Below are positions 26,414 through 35,426 of a stretch of DNA of 64,000 nucleotides, in pieces. The notes below the pieces were generated by a model. That model saw only the letters and a list, made by a program, of their open reading frames with translations, had not been told where the DNA came from and ran no database searches. Within the stretch, counting starts at the first letter, position 1. The number at the start of each line of letters is the position of its first letter. Position numbers and translations under genes: made by a program. Origin of the DNA: an uncultured Oscillospiraceae bacterium (GTDB lineage: Bacteria > Bacillota > Clostridia > Oscillospirales > Ruminococcaceae); contig CAJUSD010000002.1 in assembly GCA_910589145.1 (NCBI GenBank), positions 124,001 through 188,000 on the forward strand, given 5' to 3'.

Positions 26414-26430
26414 TTTGTTCAGCGCGCATA

Positions 26431-27048
26431 TTAAAACTGTACTTCCACTGTAAACCCAGAGCTGCGGTAGAACCATTCCTTCTGTCTATTGAGTTTTTCT
26501 TCCAGCGTTTCATCCAAAAGCAGTCCCCGAACCGGTTCCTCCAGAATAAAGCCGCCAATACTAATTTTATCATCTGCTTCTATATGGCACAGCTCAGGGG
26601 AAACTGTTTGAAAAAGCTCCTTATATTTCATATCGCGGGGGGATATATAGACAATGGCCTCTTTTATGGAAAATCGGCCATTCTGGACAACCTCGGTAAA
26701 AACAGTTTTCAAATATTCCTCATACTCTTTTCCAGACAATGAAAATTCTTCTAATTTCCGGCGAACTGCCTGGAAAATTTTCTCTGAACACTTGTCCCTT
26801 TGGAAAATCAATTTTTTACGCATTTCCATTCCGGTTTGGGACATTGCAGCAGTTGCCTGAACATTCATATCCCCCTGTTGGGCTTGGATAAATTGGTACG
26901 CATCCTGCAAAGCCTGGCTTTTGGCTTTTTCCAAACGCTCCGCCCGCAGGCGCTCCGTCTGCATTTTCATGGCCTTGCTTTCGGCTTCCGCCTTTGCCAG
27001 CATACGCTCCTTCAGTATAGGCAGCTTTTCTTTATTGAAAACGGGCAT
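26431..27048 (-). CDS. ntpE: V/A-type ATPase subunit E (peripheral stalk)
   Basis: 205 residues. The long N-terminal charged coiled coil (KERMLAKAEAESKAMKMQTE) is followed by a small alpha/beta domain ending LDETLEEKLNRQKEWFYRS. Subunit E pairs with the G/H-type subunit to form the stator. Start: the ATG giving MPVFNKEK follows AAGGTGA closely; the frame itself is open further upstream to 27072. The family is weakly conserved, but the position in the operon makes the call secure. Confidence 0.85.
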   Translation of the reverse strand: MPVFNKEKLPILKERMLAKAEAESKAMKMQTERLRAERLEKAKSQALQDAYQFIQAQQGDMNVQATAAMSQTGMEMRKKLIFQRDKCSEKIFQAVRRKLEEFSLSGKEYEEYLKTVFTEVVQNGRFSIKEAIVYISPRDMKYKELFQTVSPELCHIEADDKISIGGFILEEPVRGLLLDETLEEKLNRQKEWFYRSSGFTVEVQF

Positions 27049-27170
27049 CTTTTCACCTTCATCATTTAACACATTTGTTGGAGTCTGTTTAAATTCTGGA
27101 TATGCACAGGTTGCGCAGTCTGAGGAAAGGATACAGGCAAGATGTGCGCCGGCAGATTTTAAACAGGCTC

Positions 27171-27479
27171 CTACAGCTTAATGCCAATGGCTTCACTCAC
27201 ATACTTTTCTATGGAATCCCCTACGTTGCCGGCTCCGTGGCGGTCCGGCACCTCTACAATCAGAGGACGGCGTTCATTCAATTTAATATCATATACCTTC
27301 TGTGTACACAGATCAATGAGCTTGCGGGTAATGAGTACTACCCCGATTTCTGGGTCGGCTTTTGCAAGGTCGAGCTGTTCGGATACTTCCTCCGCTGTAT
27401 GGACGACTACCCCTTCTATTCCCGCTAAACGCATACCCATCTGCGTATCACGGTTATCACTGATTAAAAAGAATTTCAT
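27171..27479 (-). CDS. ntpG: V/A-type ATPase subunit F (NtpG)
   Basis: 102 residues. The small central-rotor subunit begins KFFLISDNRDTQMGMRLAGI, the family signature (usual 'DxdtvxGfrLaGi'), followed by GVVLITRKLIDLC and RRPLIVEVPDR. Called F in the A/V-type nomenclature and NtpG in Enterococcus hirae. ATG behind GGGGGAGGG. It lies between the c-subunit and E genes. Confidence 0.92.
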   Translation of the reverse strand: MKFFLISDNRDTQMGMRLAGIEGVVVHTAEEVSEQLDLAKADPEIGVVLITRKLIDLCTQKVYDIKLNERRPLIVEVPDRHGAGNVGDSIEKYVSEAIGIKL

Positions 27480-27525
27480 ATTTTGGATAAGCCCTCCCCC
27501 GTAATTGTATCAGCGGCTTATATAC

Positions 27526-27954
27526 TTAGATTTTATTTAAAATTAAAATAGAAATCAACAGTCCATACAATGCAACACCTTCACCCAAAGCCACAAAAAT
27601 CAAAGCCTTACCAAAGTTTTTGGCATCCTCAGAAAACGCGCCAATAGCGGCAGGAGCCGCAGCAGCAACAGCAATACCCGCACCAATAGCAGACATCCCC
27701 GTAACCAGAGCTGCAGCGATATAACCCAGTCCGGAAGCAGTAGAAGCAGCAGAAACCTCGTCGGCAGCGCTGACAAATCCGGAAAGCGGCAGGATGACAG
27801 CAATTAGACAAATCCCAAAGAAAGCACAAAGATTAAAGACAACGGCATGACGTGCCTTCTTACCAGTCGTTGCACCGGTATAAACAGGGATAACAGGAGC
27901 CATCAAAAGGGCAACCGCAGCTAATGGGAGCAGAAACATTATAAAAGTAGACAT
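27526..27954 (-). CDS. ntpK: V/A-type ATPase subunit K (membrane rotor c ring)
   Basis: 142 residues forming four TM helices. The second hairpin is the conserved one: GLGYIAAALVTGMSAIGAGI, then the ion-binding Glu in FVALGEGVALYGLL. The first hairpin lacks an acidic ion-binding residue, so each protomer would carry one site per four helices, as in many clostridial V-type rings. GGAGG lies 8 nt before the ATG at 27954; the upstream ATG at 27969 overlaps that site and is rejected. Ion choice (Na+ or H+) cannot be settled by eye. Confidence 0.93.
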   Translation of the reverse strand: MSTFIMFLLPLAAVALLMAPVIPVYTGATTGKKARHAVVFNLCAFFGICLIAVILPLSGFVSAADEVSAASTASGLGYIAAALVTGMSAIGAGIAVAAAAPAAIGAFSEDAKNFGKALIFVALGEGVALYGLLISILILNKI

Positions 27955-27995
27955 AAGAGAAACCTCCATTTCAAATTATAAACATCTAGTAAACA

Positions 27996-29966
27996 TTAAA
28001 CCTGCTGTGAAGACTGGATTGACTGGGAGATGGGGACAAAGGGTTTTCCGCTGCCCTCATAGAAGCGGCTGAAAATTTCATAAAATTCCAGACGCAGCGC
28101 TTGAATCCCAACAATCAGCCCTTCCATAGCCATTACGAAAATATTGCCGATTACAATAACGGCAGGGCTTGCACCAGAGCCCACCATCTCGGAAAGAGTC
28201 GCGACAACTGCCATCATACCAGCATGGCTGAGGATGAAACCTCCTACGCGAAGAAAAGACATGGTATTAGTAACAAAGCTTAACACAACTTCAAAGAGTT
28301 CAAAAAAGCTTTCAATAACATATCCGCCAATACCACCCTCCGGTTTAATGTCTTTGCGGCCCTGGAGGATTTTTTCCAAAGGTTCTTTCAGGAAGATAAT
28401 TAAAATGGGGAGAACTGCAAAAATAATCACACAGACAGGATTGAGAATATTAAAGCCCAAAAACAGCTTTCCGCAGGCGGCAATTAAAACATACCCATAA
28501 AAAATCAGCCCTGCAATCCCATTTTGGGAAAGGAGCGCACGATCCCAGTTTTTCTGTTTCAGGCCAAGGCAGATATTCATAAGGATACAGACAACAATCA
28601 GTACTGCACCGATTCCGACCGCAGACATTAAAATCATATTGGTAGTGGAATTTGCCATAACCTCCACAGGCTTTTCCTCAAACCCCATAGCATGGTACAT
28701 AGGGTCAAGCAGGTGTTCAAATCCGAAAACCGAGCCGTAAATCAGCCCAAAAAAGGCGGACACAATTCCTATACGTTCCAGAATAGGACCGAGGGCCATT
28801 TTTTTCCATTTCCACATAATGAAACCTACAAGGGAAATTACCAGGCCCTGTCCAACATCCCCAAACATCACACCAAACAGCAAAGCATAGGTAATGGCAA
28901 CAAAGGGAGTCGGGTCAACGTCAGTATAAGAAGGAACTCCATACATATCTACAAACATTTCAAAAGGCCGGACAAGCCAGTTATTTTTCAGTTTGGTTGG
29001 AACGGTCAAACGTTTGTCACTGTCCGCGGGCCGCATGGATACTTTCACATCTCCCATGTTTTCAAAATCCGCTGTAAAAGACTTTTCCCGTTCCTGGGGA
29101 ACGAATCCCAAAATATAAAAGGTTCCATTTAATTCATAAACATACCGCCGGAGTTCATAAGTTTCCTGCATAAATTTCAACCGGTGAAAGCGCTCCATAA
29201 AATCGTTCCGGTTGTCCTCTACCACCTGAGAAATTTTCTTAGTCACAAGTTCGAGACTGTGTTTTTCGTCGTCTAACTGGTTAAAGAAACGTTTCCGTGC
29301 TTCTTCCGGTACGCCGTGAACTTCATCGGAAACCAGCATAGGCTCAAAAAAGAGAGAGGAAAAAATATCGTCAATTTCCGGCGCAAGCTCCCGGATGGTA
29401 AAATATGCACCCCAATAATATCTTCCGTCAAAATCAAACGTTGCAAAGACAAAGTCCCGATCCTGGTAATAGGACAGTTTGGAAAGATTGTCCGCTGGAA
29501 GCCGTCCCATTCGGACGCTCAGGTATTCTGTATCTGCCAGATCATCGATACTGGCCTCTAATCCTTCGATATGGTCCAGTTGGTCCAGAATATTCTGATG
29601 CAATTCCAGCCTGGATTTCAGAACCCGCTCCTGTCCTTTTAAACGGTTAAACCTTTTTTGAAGATCATCCAGATAAGTTTTAACCTCCTCTGTAGAGACA
29701 GAAACGTTTGAAGGTTCCATAGACGCTTTCTGAGCCAAAGGGTATCCCATTGCCATTCCCAGATTAGTAGCCTGGGAGAGAATCTCGGTATAGGGGTTTT
29801 CCCCGCTGATTTTCATAAATCCCTGACCCTTCCCTTCGGAAAAGGGCGCTTGTTCCTGGTGGAAATCTTCATGTATGGACAGTCTCAACAGTACGTTATC
29901 CAACTGTTCCATGCTGCCGGTTATACTTGCCAGCCGCATTTTAGTAATTGACAAGCCTATCGCCAT
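27996..29966 (-). CDS. ntpI: V/A-type ATPase subunit I (membrane stator a subunit)
   Basis: 656 residues. The N-terminal ~330 are cytosolic with coiled coils (YLDDLQKRFNRLKGQERVLK). The C-terminal half has about seven or eight TM helices, starting at TPFVAITYALLFGVMFGDVG and including SFLRVGGFILSHAGMMAV and GLIVGIQALRLEFYEIFSRF, which carries the conserved rotor-facing Arg. It provides the ion half-channels. The annotated ATG directly abuts AGGAAGG; the TTG at 29951 (SITKMRL) is an alternative start. Confidence 0.95.
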   Translation of the reverse strand: MAIGLSITKMRLASITGSMEQLDNVLLRLSIHEDFHQEQAPFSEGKGQGFMKISGENPYTEILSQATNLGMAMGYPLAQKASMEPSNVSVSTEEVKTYLDDLQKRFNRLKGQERVLKSRLELHQNILDQLDHIEGLEASIDDLADTEYLSVRMGRLPADNLSKLSYYQDRDFVFATFDFDGRYYWGAYFTIRELAPEIDDIFSSLFFEPMLVSDEVHGVPEEARKRFFNQLDDEKHSLELVTKKISQVVEDNRNDFMERFHRLKFMQETYELRRYVYELNGTFYILGFVPQEREKSFTADFENMGDVKVSMRPADSDKRLTVPTKLKNNWLVRPFEMFVDMYGVPSYTDVDPTPFVAITYALLFGVMFGDVGQGLVISLVGFIMWKWKKMALGPILERIGIVSAFFGLIYGSVFGFEHLLDPMYHAMGFEEKPVEVMANSTTNMILMSAVGIGAVLIVVCILMNICLGLKQKNWDRALLSQNGIAGLIFYGYVLIAACGKLFLGFNILNPVCVIIFAVLPILIIFLKEPLEKILQGRKDIKPEGGIGGYVIESFFELFEVVLSFVTNTMSFLRVGGFILSHAGMMAVVATLSEMVGSGASPAVIVIGNIFVMAMEGLIVGIQALRLEFYEIFSRFYEGSGKPFVPISQSIQSSQQV

Positions 29967-30025
29967 CCTTCCTAATTGATATTGGCTTTGAGCTTTAAGT
30001 TTTAGGGTTAGAGTGAAAACCTCCG

Positions 30026-31069
30026 CTAACGGATTAAAAGTTTTTCAATTTCTTCTGGGGAAACCTGATACCGGATTCCCTCAATAATATTAATAATATT
30101 TTCCCTCTCCATATTGCACAGCACCATAAAAGAGGCAAACCCGATGGGCGCTGACGAGGTGAAACTCATAAACCTTTTGCTGAGATGATAACGGATAGAA
30201 TCTACTTTATATTCGATATAGGTAAAATCCTTATCATCCATATATTTTGTATAGCTGGACGTGGATAAAATCCGCATTGCATCCTCTGGCGCAGGCGCTT
30301 CCGCCATCTGCCTCCAAAGCTTTTCGCTCAAACGGCTGTGGGAAGGCAGCAGCTGTGCCTGTATTTCCCTGGGCGAATAATGACGGAAGCGTTTCAGCCT
30401 TAGAATCGTTGTGACATTTAACAGCTCCAACTGGGTCAAAAAGATAGAATCCAAATCTTTTTTCGTTTGTCCACGATAATACTGGCTGATTTTCTGGAAC
30501 AAATCGTTAAAATAAAAGGTTTTTAAAGCCAATTCACAGGCTGTAAGATCTGGCCTTTCACCGGAGGCGGGCAAATACGGATGCAGGATCTTCTCATATT
30601 CTGTCCGTTCCAGCACCTTAAGCATTTCTCCAAAGTCTTTTGCCTTAGCCAAAGGGATCAAATCAAAAGACAGCCGTTTTTCCAAATAAGTCGGAAGCGA
30701 CGCAATTGTTTCTGGAAAGGCTTCTTTTCCAGCAGAATACAGGCCGATGCGCCGGATGAGGGTTCTTATTTCAATATCCTTTAAAATATAAAAATAAAAC
30801 TCGTTATTCCCTTTTTGAAATCCCAAAAGCCGCTGATACTGCCGGTAAATTTCCATCTGGACAAGATGTTCCAATCTTGTCCGGTGGATTTGGTTTTCCT
30901 GTACCTGGCTTAATACTTCCCGGTAATGGGTTTCATTTTTTAAATATGCCGCTGCATCCCCTACAGTCTGTTTATGAAGAAGTTCTATATAGTCTTCCGG
31001 CATTAGCCTTCGGCCATACATAGCACGTATTTTTGTCAGAATGGCTGTATCTGAGAAATTGGAAAGCAT
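30026..31069 (-). CDS. ntpC: V/A-type ATPase subunit C (V0D/AC39 family)
   Basis: 347 residues, all-helical. This subunit is the socket joining the central stalk to the membrane ring. The N-terminus contains TKIRAMYGRRLMPEDYIELL, resembling the family's 'kir.m.grlLs.edy..Ll', and later parts include FYFNDLFQKISQYY and PIGFASFMVLCNMERENIINI, the typical C-terminal helix. ATG behind GTGAGGGAAAGAG. It lies between the stalk subunit and I genes. Confidence 0.92.
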   Translation of the reverse strand: MLSNFSDTAILTKIRAMYGRRLMPEDYIELLHKQTVGDAAAYLKNETHYREVLSQVQENQIHRTRLEHLVQMEIYRQYQRLLGFQKGNNEFYFYILKDIEIRTLIRRIGLYSAGKEAFPETIASLPTYLEKRLSFDLIPLAKAKDFGEMLKVLERTEYEKILHPYLPASGERPDLTACELALKTFYFNDLFQKISQYYRGQTKKDLDSIFLTQLELLNVTTILRLKRFRHYSPREIQAQLLPSHSRLSEKLWRQMAEAPAPEDAMRILSTSSYTKYMDDKDFTYIEYKVDSIRYHLSKRFMSFTSSAPIGFASFMVLCNMERENIINIIEGIRYQVSPEEIEKLLIR

Positions 31070-31094
31070 CTCTTTCCCTCACCATCCTTTCCTT

Positions 31095-31433
31095 TTACTG
31101 CGTCCGCCTTTCCACTACGGCTGATACTCCTATACATCGGCTATACAACTCCTCTATCCATTTTTCACGGTTAGCCTGATATACCCCCTCCAGCCGTTCG
31201 GACTCCTGCCTGTAGGATTCTTCCATTTTCGCGATATCATCCCGATTGCTGCCTTCCATCTGCTCCTGTATCCGATTGGTACGTTCTTTCGCCCTTTGCA
31301 GATAGTCATGATAAAGCTTTTCTTCTTCCTCTGGAAGTTCCTTTTCCGCTTTCTCTTTCGCCTGACGTGCTTCCTGCAATATTGTTCTTGCCTGATGGTC
31401 GTATGAAATTAATTCACGTATAATCTTATCCAC
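31095..31433 (-). CDS. V/A-type ATPase G/H-like peripheral stalk subunit
   Basis: 112 residues, almost entirely one charged coiled coil (ILQEARQAKEKAEKELPEEE). Such proteins (NtpF/AhaH) dimerise with subunit E as the stator. Sequence similarity within the family is low, so the call rests on coiled-coil character and first position in the ATPase operon. GTG start, 5 nt after GGGGG. The next gene follows after 25 nt. Confidence 0.75.
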   Translation of the reverse strand: MDKIIRELISYDHQARTILQEARQAKEKAEKELPEEEEKLYHDYLQRAKERTNRIQEQMEGSNRDDIAKMEESYRQESERLEGVYQANREKWIEELYSRCIGVSAVVERRTQ

Positions 31434-31521
31434 CTAATCCCCCGTTTCCTTTGCCGATTGGAGTAACAATAGTTTTCCCGATATTTTGTTGATATTTGTG
31501 ATTTTTCAGTAACTTCTTAAT

Positions 31522-31550
31522 ATAATATACCCTTCCAGCACCTTCTTCAA
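31522..31550 (-). promoter_or_regulatory. Candidate promoter of the V-type ATPase operon
   Basis: On the minus strand TTGAAG, 17 nt, TATTAT, about 90 nt before the first gene. The rest of 31434-31771, shared with the divergent NUDIX gene, shows nothing further that I can name. Confidence 0.45.
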
Positions 31551-31771
31551 TAGATAAAGTGTCTAAATTTTATTTCTTCCCTAAAGATGAAAAGTGGTAG
31601 AATTTTATAAGAAGGACAGGGAATTAAATGATTACGCACTTCCGTGCAGACTCAACCAGAGACAAGTGCATCCCAGGATAGATAGTGAGCAGAATACCTA
31701 AAACCTTAGCTTGCAGTTCTCCTCAAAACATGGTAGACTGAAACAAGAAAAAAGAAAAGGAGGGATTGGCA

Positions 31772-32257
31772 TTGAAAATACGTTCATCAGCAAAAGCCCT
31801 GATTATAAAAGAGGGCAAGCTGTTGGTAATCCAATGCCAAAGGGAAGGCAAAGAATATTACACCCTTCCCGGCGGAGGTCAGGAACCTTTAGAAAGCTTG
31901 GAACAGACCGTTATACGGGAATGTTTGGAGGAAGCCGGACTGTCGATCCGTGTAAAGTCGCTGGCGGCTGTACAGGAGGAAATCATTATCGATCCGAAGT
32001 CTGTTCAAAATTCCCCGGACTATTGCCATCAACATTTTTGGTATTTCCGGTGCGAATTGACAGGAAATCAACCCCAAAGCCCAACCCATCATGACCTGGG
32101 ACAGGTAGGAATTCAGTGGATACCCCTGGGACAAGTCTGTAAACTCCCCATTCTTCCAGAATGGCTTCAGGAACAGGCTGAAACCATTTTAGCATCAGAA
32201 ACAACGTCTTTTTTAGGAACGGTTATTCATGAAAAACCGATTCTTTCCAAAACATAA
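31772..32257 (+). CDS. NUDIX hydrolase
   Basis: 161 residues. The Nudix box is complete: GGQEPLESLEQTVIRECLEE followed by AGL fits GX5EX7REUXEEXGU, with metal-binding glutamates. It hydrolyses nucleoside diphosphate derivatives; the substrate is unknown. A HQHFWYFRCEL strand and a WIPLGQVCKLPILPEWLQ end are common in small NUDIX proteins annotated as mutT-like. The first TTG (31766) is one nt from AAGGAGGG; the second, at 31772, has 7-nt spacing and is preferred. GH95 follows 25 nt downstream. Confidence 0.9.
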   Translation: MKIRSSAKALIIKEGKLLVIQCQREGKEYYTLPGGGQEPLESLEQTVIRECLEEAGLSIRVKSLAAVQEEIIIDPKSVQNSPDYCHQHFWYFRCELTGNQPQSPTHHDLGQVGIQWIPLGQVCKLPILPEWLQEQAETILASETTSFLGTVIHEKPILSKT

Positions 32258-32282
32258 ACAACCATTTAATGAGGTGACATAA

Positions 32283-34532
32283 ATGCAGAAAAAGCTGGAA
32301 TATACCTTATGGTACGAATCCCCTGCTAAAAGTTGGAACGAAGCGCTTCCTTTAGGAAACGGAAAACTAGGCGCAATGGTATTTGGTGAAGCTGAAAAGG
32401 AGCGTATCCAGTTAAATGAGGACACTGTATGGAGCGGGGGCTTTATTGACCGTATTAACCCCGACAGCTATACCCATTTGGAAGAAGTCCGCAGACTTCT
32501 CCGGGAAGGCGAAATAGAAGAAGCACAGTTATTGGCACGGTATGCCATGACCGGAACCCCCCAGAGTGAACGCTGCTATCAAACGTTGGGAGACCTCATG
32601 CTGGATACTACCCATTTACCCGGTGAAATTACTCATTACCGCCGGGAACTGGATTTAGAAAAGGCAGTAAGCCGGGTATCCTTCCAAAGCGGGGAAACAG
32701 AATATACGCGGGAGGTTTTTATATCCCAGCCCCAAAATGTGCTGGTGATCCATTATCGTGCGAGCTGTCCCCATTCTTTAAATTTCCACGTAAAAATAAG
32801 CCGCGACCGTTTTTTTAACACAGTATGGAAAGAGAATGGAAACCGGATCGCCTTTGAAGGAACCAACGGCGGGAAAGACGGGATTGATTTCTGCTGTATG
32901 GCGCAGGGGGCTTGTATCGGCGGAACATTAGAGGTTCTGGGAGAATACATTGTTGTCAGAAACGCCGACGAAGCGACTATTCTTTTAGCCGCCGCCACAT
33001 CGTACCGGGAAAAAAATCCCATCGAATATTGTCGGGACAGACTTTCCCAATGCGAAGGAATTTCCGCAGAAACATTATTTGCAGAACATTTGGAAGAATA
33101 TCAGGCATATTTTCAGAGGTGTTCCCTGTCCCTGGAGGAAAATGAAGAATCCTGTTCCCTGCCTACAGACAAAAGGCTGGAGCGTTTTCGGGAAGGCGCC
33201 GGGGACAATGGCTTGATTGCCCTATACTTCCACTATGGACGATACCTGCTGATTTCCAGCAGCAGGCCAGGAAGCCTCCCCGCCAACCTGCAGGGAATCT
33301 GGAATGACAGCATGAGGCCGTCCTGGGACAGCAAATACACCATAAACATCAACACAGAAATGAACTACTGGCCTGCGGAAATGTGCGGGCTTTCAGAATG
33401 CCATCTGGCCCTGTTCGACCATTTGAAACGGATGTACCCCCATGGCCTGCATACTGCAAAAACAATGTATCATGCCAGAGGATGGGTTGCCCATCACAAT
33501 ACAGATATTTGGGGGGATACTGCACCCCAGGATGTTCATATTCCCGCCACCTACTGGGTAATGGGTGCAGCATGGCTCTGCACCCATATCTGGGAACATT
33601 ACTCCTATACATTGGACAAAACATTTTTGCAGGATCATTTTTATCTGCTCAAAGATGCGTGTGTCTTTTTCCTGGATTATCTTATTGAGGATGAAAAGGG
33701 CCGACTGTTAATCTCTCCCTCCACATCGCCGGAAAATTCCTATTTCCTGCCCGGCACCAAAAAGCCGGCTCAATTCTGCCAAGGCTGTGCAATGGACAGC
33801 CAGATTTTAACCGAACTGTTCCAGGGCTGTATTGCTGCCTGTGAGATTTTAGGCGGCGAAGAAGAACTGAAAAAACAGCTTTCTGCTGCTCTGGAAAAAA
33901 TTCCATCCCCGCAGATTGACAGCACTGGACGAATTATGGAATGGTTGGACGAATACGAGGAGAAGGAGCCTGGCCACCGGCATATTTCACACCTATACGC
34001 CCTATATCCAGGACACCAGATAACCTCCAAAACCCCGGAACTGATGCAGGCGGCCCGAAAAACATTGGAATACCGCCTTGCTCATGGAGGCGGACATACA
34101 GGATGGAGCCGCGCCTGGATTATCAATTTTTGGGCACAACTCCATGACCGGGAAAAGGCAGAGGAAAATATTAAACTCCTTCTCATTAAATCTACCCTGC
34201 CGAATCTGTTTGACAACCATCCGCCCTTTCAGATTGATGGAAATTTCGGCGGGATTGCGGGAATTTCCAGAACAATCCTGCAAAGCGGGATGGATTATGT
34301 GGAACTGCTTCCGGCTTTGCCGCCTTCCTGGAAGAACGGGGAAATTAAGGGGCTGCACGCAAGAGGCGGGCTGACCTTTCATATTTCCTGGAAAGACGGA
34401 AAACTGGAACATATTGAAATCACAGCAAAGGTACCATACAAGGGGACTTTGCAGTATCAGGATAAAAAAATTCCCCTGTCCATAGCGGAAGGGGAAACAA
34501 TTCTAATGAACAGCGAACTGCAAATGATCTAA
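32283..34532 (+). CDS. Glycoside hydrolase family 95 (alpha-L-fucosidase/galactosidase)
   Basis: 749 residues, cytosolic (no signal peptide), ATG behind GAGGTGACATAA. GH95 enzymes are inverting and release alpha-1,2-linked L-fucose or L-galactose. The N-terminal beta domain starts YTLWYESPAKSWNEALPLGN and continues GKLGAMVFG and QLNEDTVWSGG, all hallmarks. The (alpha/alpha)6 domain shows NINTEMNYWPAEM, GWVAHHNTDIWGDTAP and HRHISHLYALYPG. DGNFGGIAGI, near the end, is conserved too. Lack of secretion suggests imported oligosaccharide substrates such as mucin or milk glycans. Its 3' end overlaps the convergent ispE by 30 nt. Confidence 0.93.
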   Translation: MQKKLEYTLWYESPAKSWNEALPLGNGKLGAMVFGEAEKERIQLNEDTVWSGGFIDRINPDSYTHLEEVRRLLREGEIEEAQLLARYAMTGTPQSERCYQTLGDLMLDTTHLPGEITHYRRELDLEKAVSRVSFQSGETEYTREVFISQPQNVLVIHYRASCPHSLNFHVKISRDRFFNTVWKENGNRIAFEGTNGGKDGIDFCCMAQGACIGGTLEVLGEYIVVRNADEATILLAAATSYREKNPIEYCRDRLSQCEGISAETLFAEHLEEYQAYFQRCSLSLEENEESCSLPTDKRLERFREGAGDNGLIALYFHYGRYLLISSSRPGSLPANLQGIWNDSMRPSWDSKYTININTEMNYWPAEMCGLSECHLALFDHLKRMYPHGLHTAKTMYHARGWVAHHNTDIWGDTAPQDVHIPATYWVMGAAWLCTHIWEHYSYTLDKTFLQDHFYLLKDACVFFLDYLIEDEKGRLLISPSTSPENSYFLPGTKKPAQFCQGCAMDSQILTELFQGCIAACEILGGEEELKKQLSAALEKIPSPQIDSTGRIMEWLDEYEEKEPGHRHISHLYALYPGHQITSKTPELMQAARKTLEYRLAHGGGHTGWSRAWIINFWAQLHDREKAEENIKLLLIKSTLPNLFDNHPPFQIDGNFGGIAGISRTILQSGMDYVELLPALPPSWKNGEIKGLHARGGLTFHISWKDGKLEHIEITAKVPYKGTLQYQDKKIPLSIAEGETILMNSELQMI

Positions 34533-35417
34533 CGATTGTTCACGGCAAACACCATAGGGGACGGGGCAAGCTAAAAACAGCCTTGCCCCCTCTTTTTGTA
34601 AATCAGCCAAACTGTTAAAACAGCGTTCTGCCTCAGATGCAGACTCAAAAGCCGCCGCAACAGCGGAGCCGCTTCCGGTCATAGCGCATCCCAAAGGCCT
34701 GTACTGCGTTATTCTTTCTTTAAGGTTCTCCACTGCGGGACATTCAGCAGCTTGTTCCAAAACGTTTCTCATTTTGGAAAAAACTCCTTGTTTGCTGCCT
34801 TTTTCCAAAGCCTCCAGAATTGCCAGCGTATCAGGATGGCGAATGTCCGAACAAAGATCATACCGGTGGAAGCAGGCTGCGGTTTCCACCCCCTGGACAG
34901 GCTTAACAATTAAAAAAGTACATTCTGGCAGAGCTGGGACAGAAATAATCTGCTCTCCAATTCCTTTTACATATTTTGTCCCCCCAGCCATGCAAAAAGG
35001 GACATCTGCGCCTATGGACAATCCTATTGCAAACAGTTTTTTTTCCTCCAGAGGTAAGCCAAGCATTTCATTTAATCCAACCAAAACCGCTGCTGCATCT
35101 GCGCTCCCCCCGGCCATACCTGCCTGGCTGGGAATTTTTTTGTCAATCTGAATGTGTACAGCGGTTTGAATCCCTGCAGCTTTCAAAAATCTTTCCGCTG
35201 CTTTCCAGGCAAGATTTTTCTCATTTAAAGGAATCTCCGGCATATTGCATTCCAGCTGAATCCCTGATTTTCTATAGTCTATGGAAATTTCAACCCTGTC
35301 AAAAAGGGAAACGGACTGCATCAGCATTTCCATCAAATGATAACCGTCCTCCCTTTTCCCCAAAATATCAAGGCTCAGGTTTATTTTTGCCGCTGCATAA
35401 TATACAGACTTCATCAT
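34503..35417 (-). CDS. ispE: 4-diphosphocytidyl-2-C-methyl-D-erythritol kinase
   Basis: About 304 residues. IspE phosphorylates CDP-ME in the MEP isoprenoid pathway. GHMP-kinase motifs are present: AAAKINLSLDILGKREDGYH at the N-terminus, the ATP loop SQAGMAGGSADAAAVLVGLN, and the C-terminal LGCAMTGSGSAVAAAF. GTAGGGG is followed by ATGs at 35423, 35417 and 35414; the second (6-nt spacing) is used, the third is nearly as good. It follows the DUF362 gene by a few nt, and its 3' end overlaps GH95 on the other strand. Confidence 0.95.
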   Translation of the reverse strand: MMKSVYYAAAKINLSLDILGKREDGYHLMEMLMQSVSLFDRVEISIDYRKSGIQLECNMPEIPLNEKNLAWKAAERFLKAAGIQTAVHIQIDKKIPSQAGMAGGSADAAAVLVGLNEMLGLPLEEKKLFAIGLSIGADVPFCMAGGTKYVKGIGEQIISVPALPECTFLIVKPVQGVETAACFHRYDLCSDIRHPDTLAILEALEKGSKQGVFSKMRNVLEQAAECPAVENLKERITQYRPLGCAMTGSGSAVAAAFESASEAERCFNSLADLQKEGARLFLACPVPYGVCREQSLDHLQFAVH

Positions 35418-35426
35418 ATTCATCCC

